A DNA stretch of 64,000 bases from Xanthomonas albilineans (GTDB lineage Bacteria; Pseudomonadota; Gammaproteobacteria; Xanthomonadales; Xanthomonadaceae), in contig NZ_MDCB01000001.1 of NCBI RefSeq assembly GCF_002939705.1, positions 62,001 through 126,000 of the forward strand. The letters run 5' to 3'. The notes under the pieces were generated by a model. It was given only the letters and a program-made list of their open reading frames with translations. It searched no databases and had not been told where the DNA came from. This document shows positions 63,030-64,000 of this stretch, in pieces. Each line of letters begins with the position of its first letter. Within the stretch, counting starts at the first letter, position 1. The position numbers were made by a program, and so were the translations under genes.

Positions 63030-64000
63030 GTACGCCGCGCACGATCCTTCGTTGGCTGCTGTTGTGGTGGCTGGTGATGGCGTTGTGCGGTTGCGCACGT
63101 GCGCCGCAAGGCGAGGTGCTGCGGTTCTGGGCGATGGGGCGCGAGGCCGAGGTCGTGGCCGAATTGATCCCGCAATTCGAAAAGGAAAACCCCGGGATCC
63201 ACGTGCAGATCCAGAATATTCCCTGGACCGCCGCGCACGAAAAGTTGCTGACCGCCTTTGCCGCCGACGGCTTGCCGGACGTGTGCCAGTTGGGCAATAC
63301 CTGGATTGCGGAGTTCGCCGAGTTGGGCACTTTGCAGCCGTTGCAGCCCTACGTGGCCCATTCCAAGATCGTGGACCCGGCGGACTATTTCCCTGGCATC
63401 TGGGACACCAGCGTCATCGACGGTCAGCTCTATGGCGTGCCGTGGTACGTGGATACGCGTCTGCTGTTCTACCGGAAGGACATCCTGCGCGCGTCTGGCG
63501 TGGAGACGCTGCCGCGGACCTGGGCCGAGTGGGAACAGGCGATGGCGGCGGTGAAGCGGCACGTCGGGCCGAAGCGCTATGCGATCTTGATGCCTCTCAA
63601 CGAATTCGAGCAGCAATTGTCGCTGGGCCTGCAATGGCCCGATCCGCTGCTGCGCGACCACGACAACTACGGGAATTTCGAAAGCCCCGATTTCCGCAAG
63701 GCACTGGCGTTCTACGCCAATATGTTCGAGCGCGGCTGGGCACCGAAGATGTCCGAGACCCAGATCTCCAACGTGTGGGACGAGTTCTTCAATGGGCTCT
63801 ACGCGTTCTACATTTCCGGACCTTGGAACATCCGCGAGTTCCGCCAGGTCGAACCCGCGGCGCTGAAGGACCAATGGGGCACGCTGCCGTTGCCCGGTCC
63901 TGACGGTCCCGGCGCGGGCATCGCCGGTGGTACCAGCCTGGTGATCTTCCGTAGGTCCGAGCACAAGGACGCGGCGTGGAGGCTGATCGAATTCCTGTCG
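63026..64000 (+). CDS. Sugar ABC transporter substrate-binding lipoprotein, 5' part
   Basis: This is the first 325 codons of a family 1 solute-binding protein, open at the right edge. Signal MSTPRTILRWLLLWWLVMAL leads to the lipid-attached Cys23 (LCGC). VLRFWAMGREAEVVAELIPQFEKEN is the typical N-lobe start, with SBP segments GLPDVCQLGNTWIAEF and FYISGPWNIREF later. The ATG overlaps the glycoamylase stop. A sugar or oligosaccharide substrate is inferred. Confidence 0.92.
   Translation, partial: MSTPRTILRWLLLWWLVMALCGCARAPQGEVLRFWAMGREAEVVAELIPQFEKENPGIHVQIQNIPWTAAHEKLLTAFAADGLPDVCQLGNTWIAEFAELGTLQPLQPYVAHSKIVDPADYFPGIWDTSVIDGQLYGVPWYVDTRLLFYRKDILRASGVETLPRTWAEWEQAMAAVKRHVGPKRYAILMPLNEFEQQLSLGLQWPDPLLRDHDNYGNFESPDFRKALAFYANMFERGWAPKMSETQISNVWDEFFNGLYAFYISGPWNIREFRQVEPAALKDQWGTLPLPGPDGPGAGIAGGTSLVIFRRSEHKDAAWRLIEFLS

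Overview
The window is a GC-rich chromosomal segment from a gammaproteobacterium of the family Xanthomonadaceae, most likely Xanthomonas. The gene content fits this: a bifunctional hisB, petABC followed by sspAB, nadC next to a Trm112-type protein, an Oar-like TonB-dependent receptor, a FimU/PilV/PilW/PilX/PilY1/PilE minor-pilin operon, ccmABCD(E)FGHI, a MetX-type acyltransferase and a YadA-like trimeric autotransporter. I cannot fix the species. An early-branching, reduced-genome Xanthomonas would fit, but that is inference. No CRISPR array, rRNA operon, prophage or intact insertion sequence is visible.

Layout: 1-4470 is the distal part of a tightly overlapping histidine operon (hisC partial, hisB, hisH, hisA, hisF, hisIE). 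4643-7159 holds phoH and miaB on the minus strand. 7443-8390 is a secreted lytic transglycosylase. 8538-12486 is the cytochrome bc1 complex (petABC) with sspA and sspB. 12717-18507 carries housekeeping genes (DUF3301-type protein, nadC, trm112-like, purE, purK, sodB, grxD, a degenerate SDR, marC). 18906-23646 holds an Oar-like receptor and the nucleosidase ppnN. A FimS/AlgZ-like kinase (23636-24673) is divergent from the minor-pilin operon (24831-31708). Two tRNA genes (Asn-GUU, Pro-CGG) follow. 32646-33758 is a MetX-family acyltransferase.

33990-40739 is a minus-strand cytochrome c maturation operon, ccmA-B-C-D-[E]-F-G-H-I. Its ccmE has been reduced by an internal, in-frame deletion to a 49-codon remnant. 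The bc1 complex and cytochrome c1 in the same window need System I haem attachment, so this is the most surprising observation here. 40930-43019 holds a methionine aminotransferase and omega-amidase pair for methionine salvage.

43846-54469 is the accessory part. A 162-bp MITE-like element with 20-bp perfect terminal inverted repeats supplies the stop codon of a receiver-EAL protein that lacks its phospho-acceptor Asp and a catalytic Glu. Next come a hybrid sensor kinase with an HPt domain and a NarL/RcsB-type regulator. Together they resemble the Pseudomonas RocS1/RocR/RocA1 (Sad) system. The regulator is divergent from a giant trimeric autotransporter adhesin, and two 18-bp direct repeats lie in the shared upstream region. 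The adhesin gene contains recent in-frame tandem duplications.

54605-61087 holds a Cdh-like phosphatase, an exported protein of unknown function, rluB, scpB, scpA, a YciI-like protein and a BolA-family protein. After a relic of the MITE terminus (61196-61224), the window ends with a glycoamylase-like lipoprotein overlapping the start of a sugar ABC transporter substrate-binding lipoprotein that runs off the right edge.
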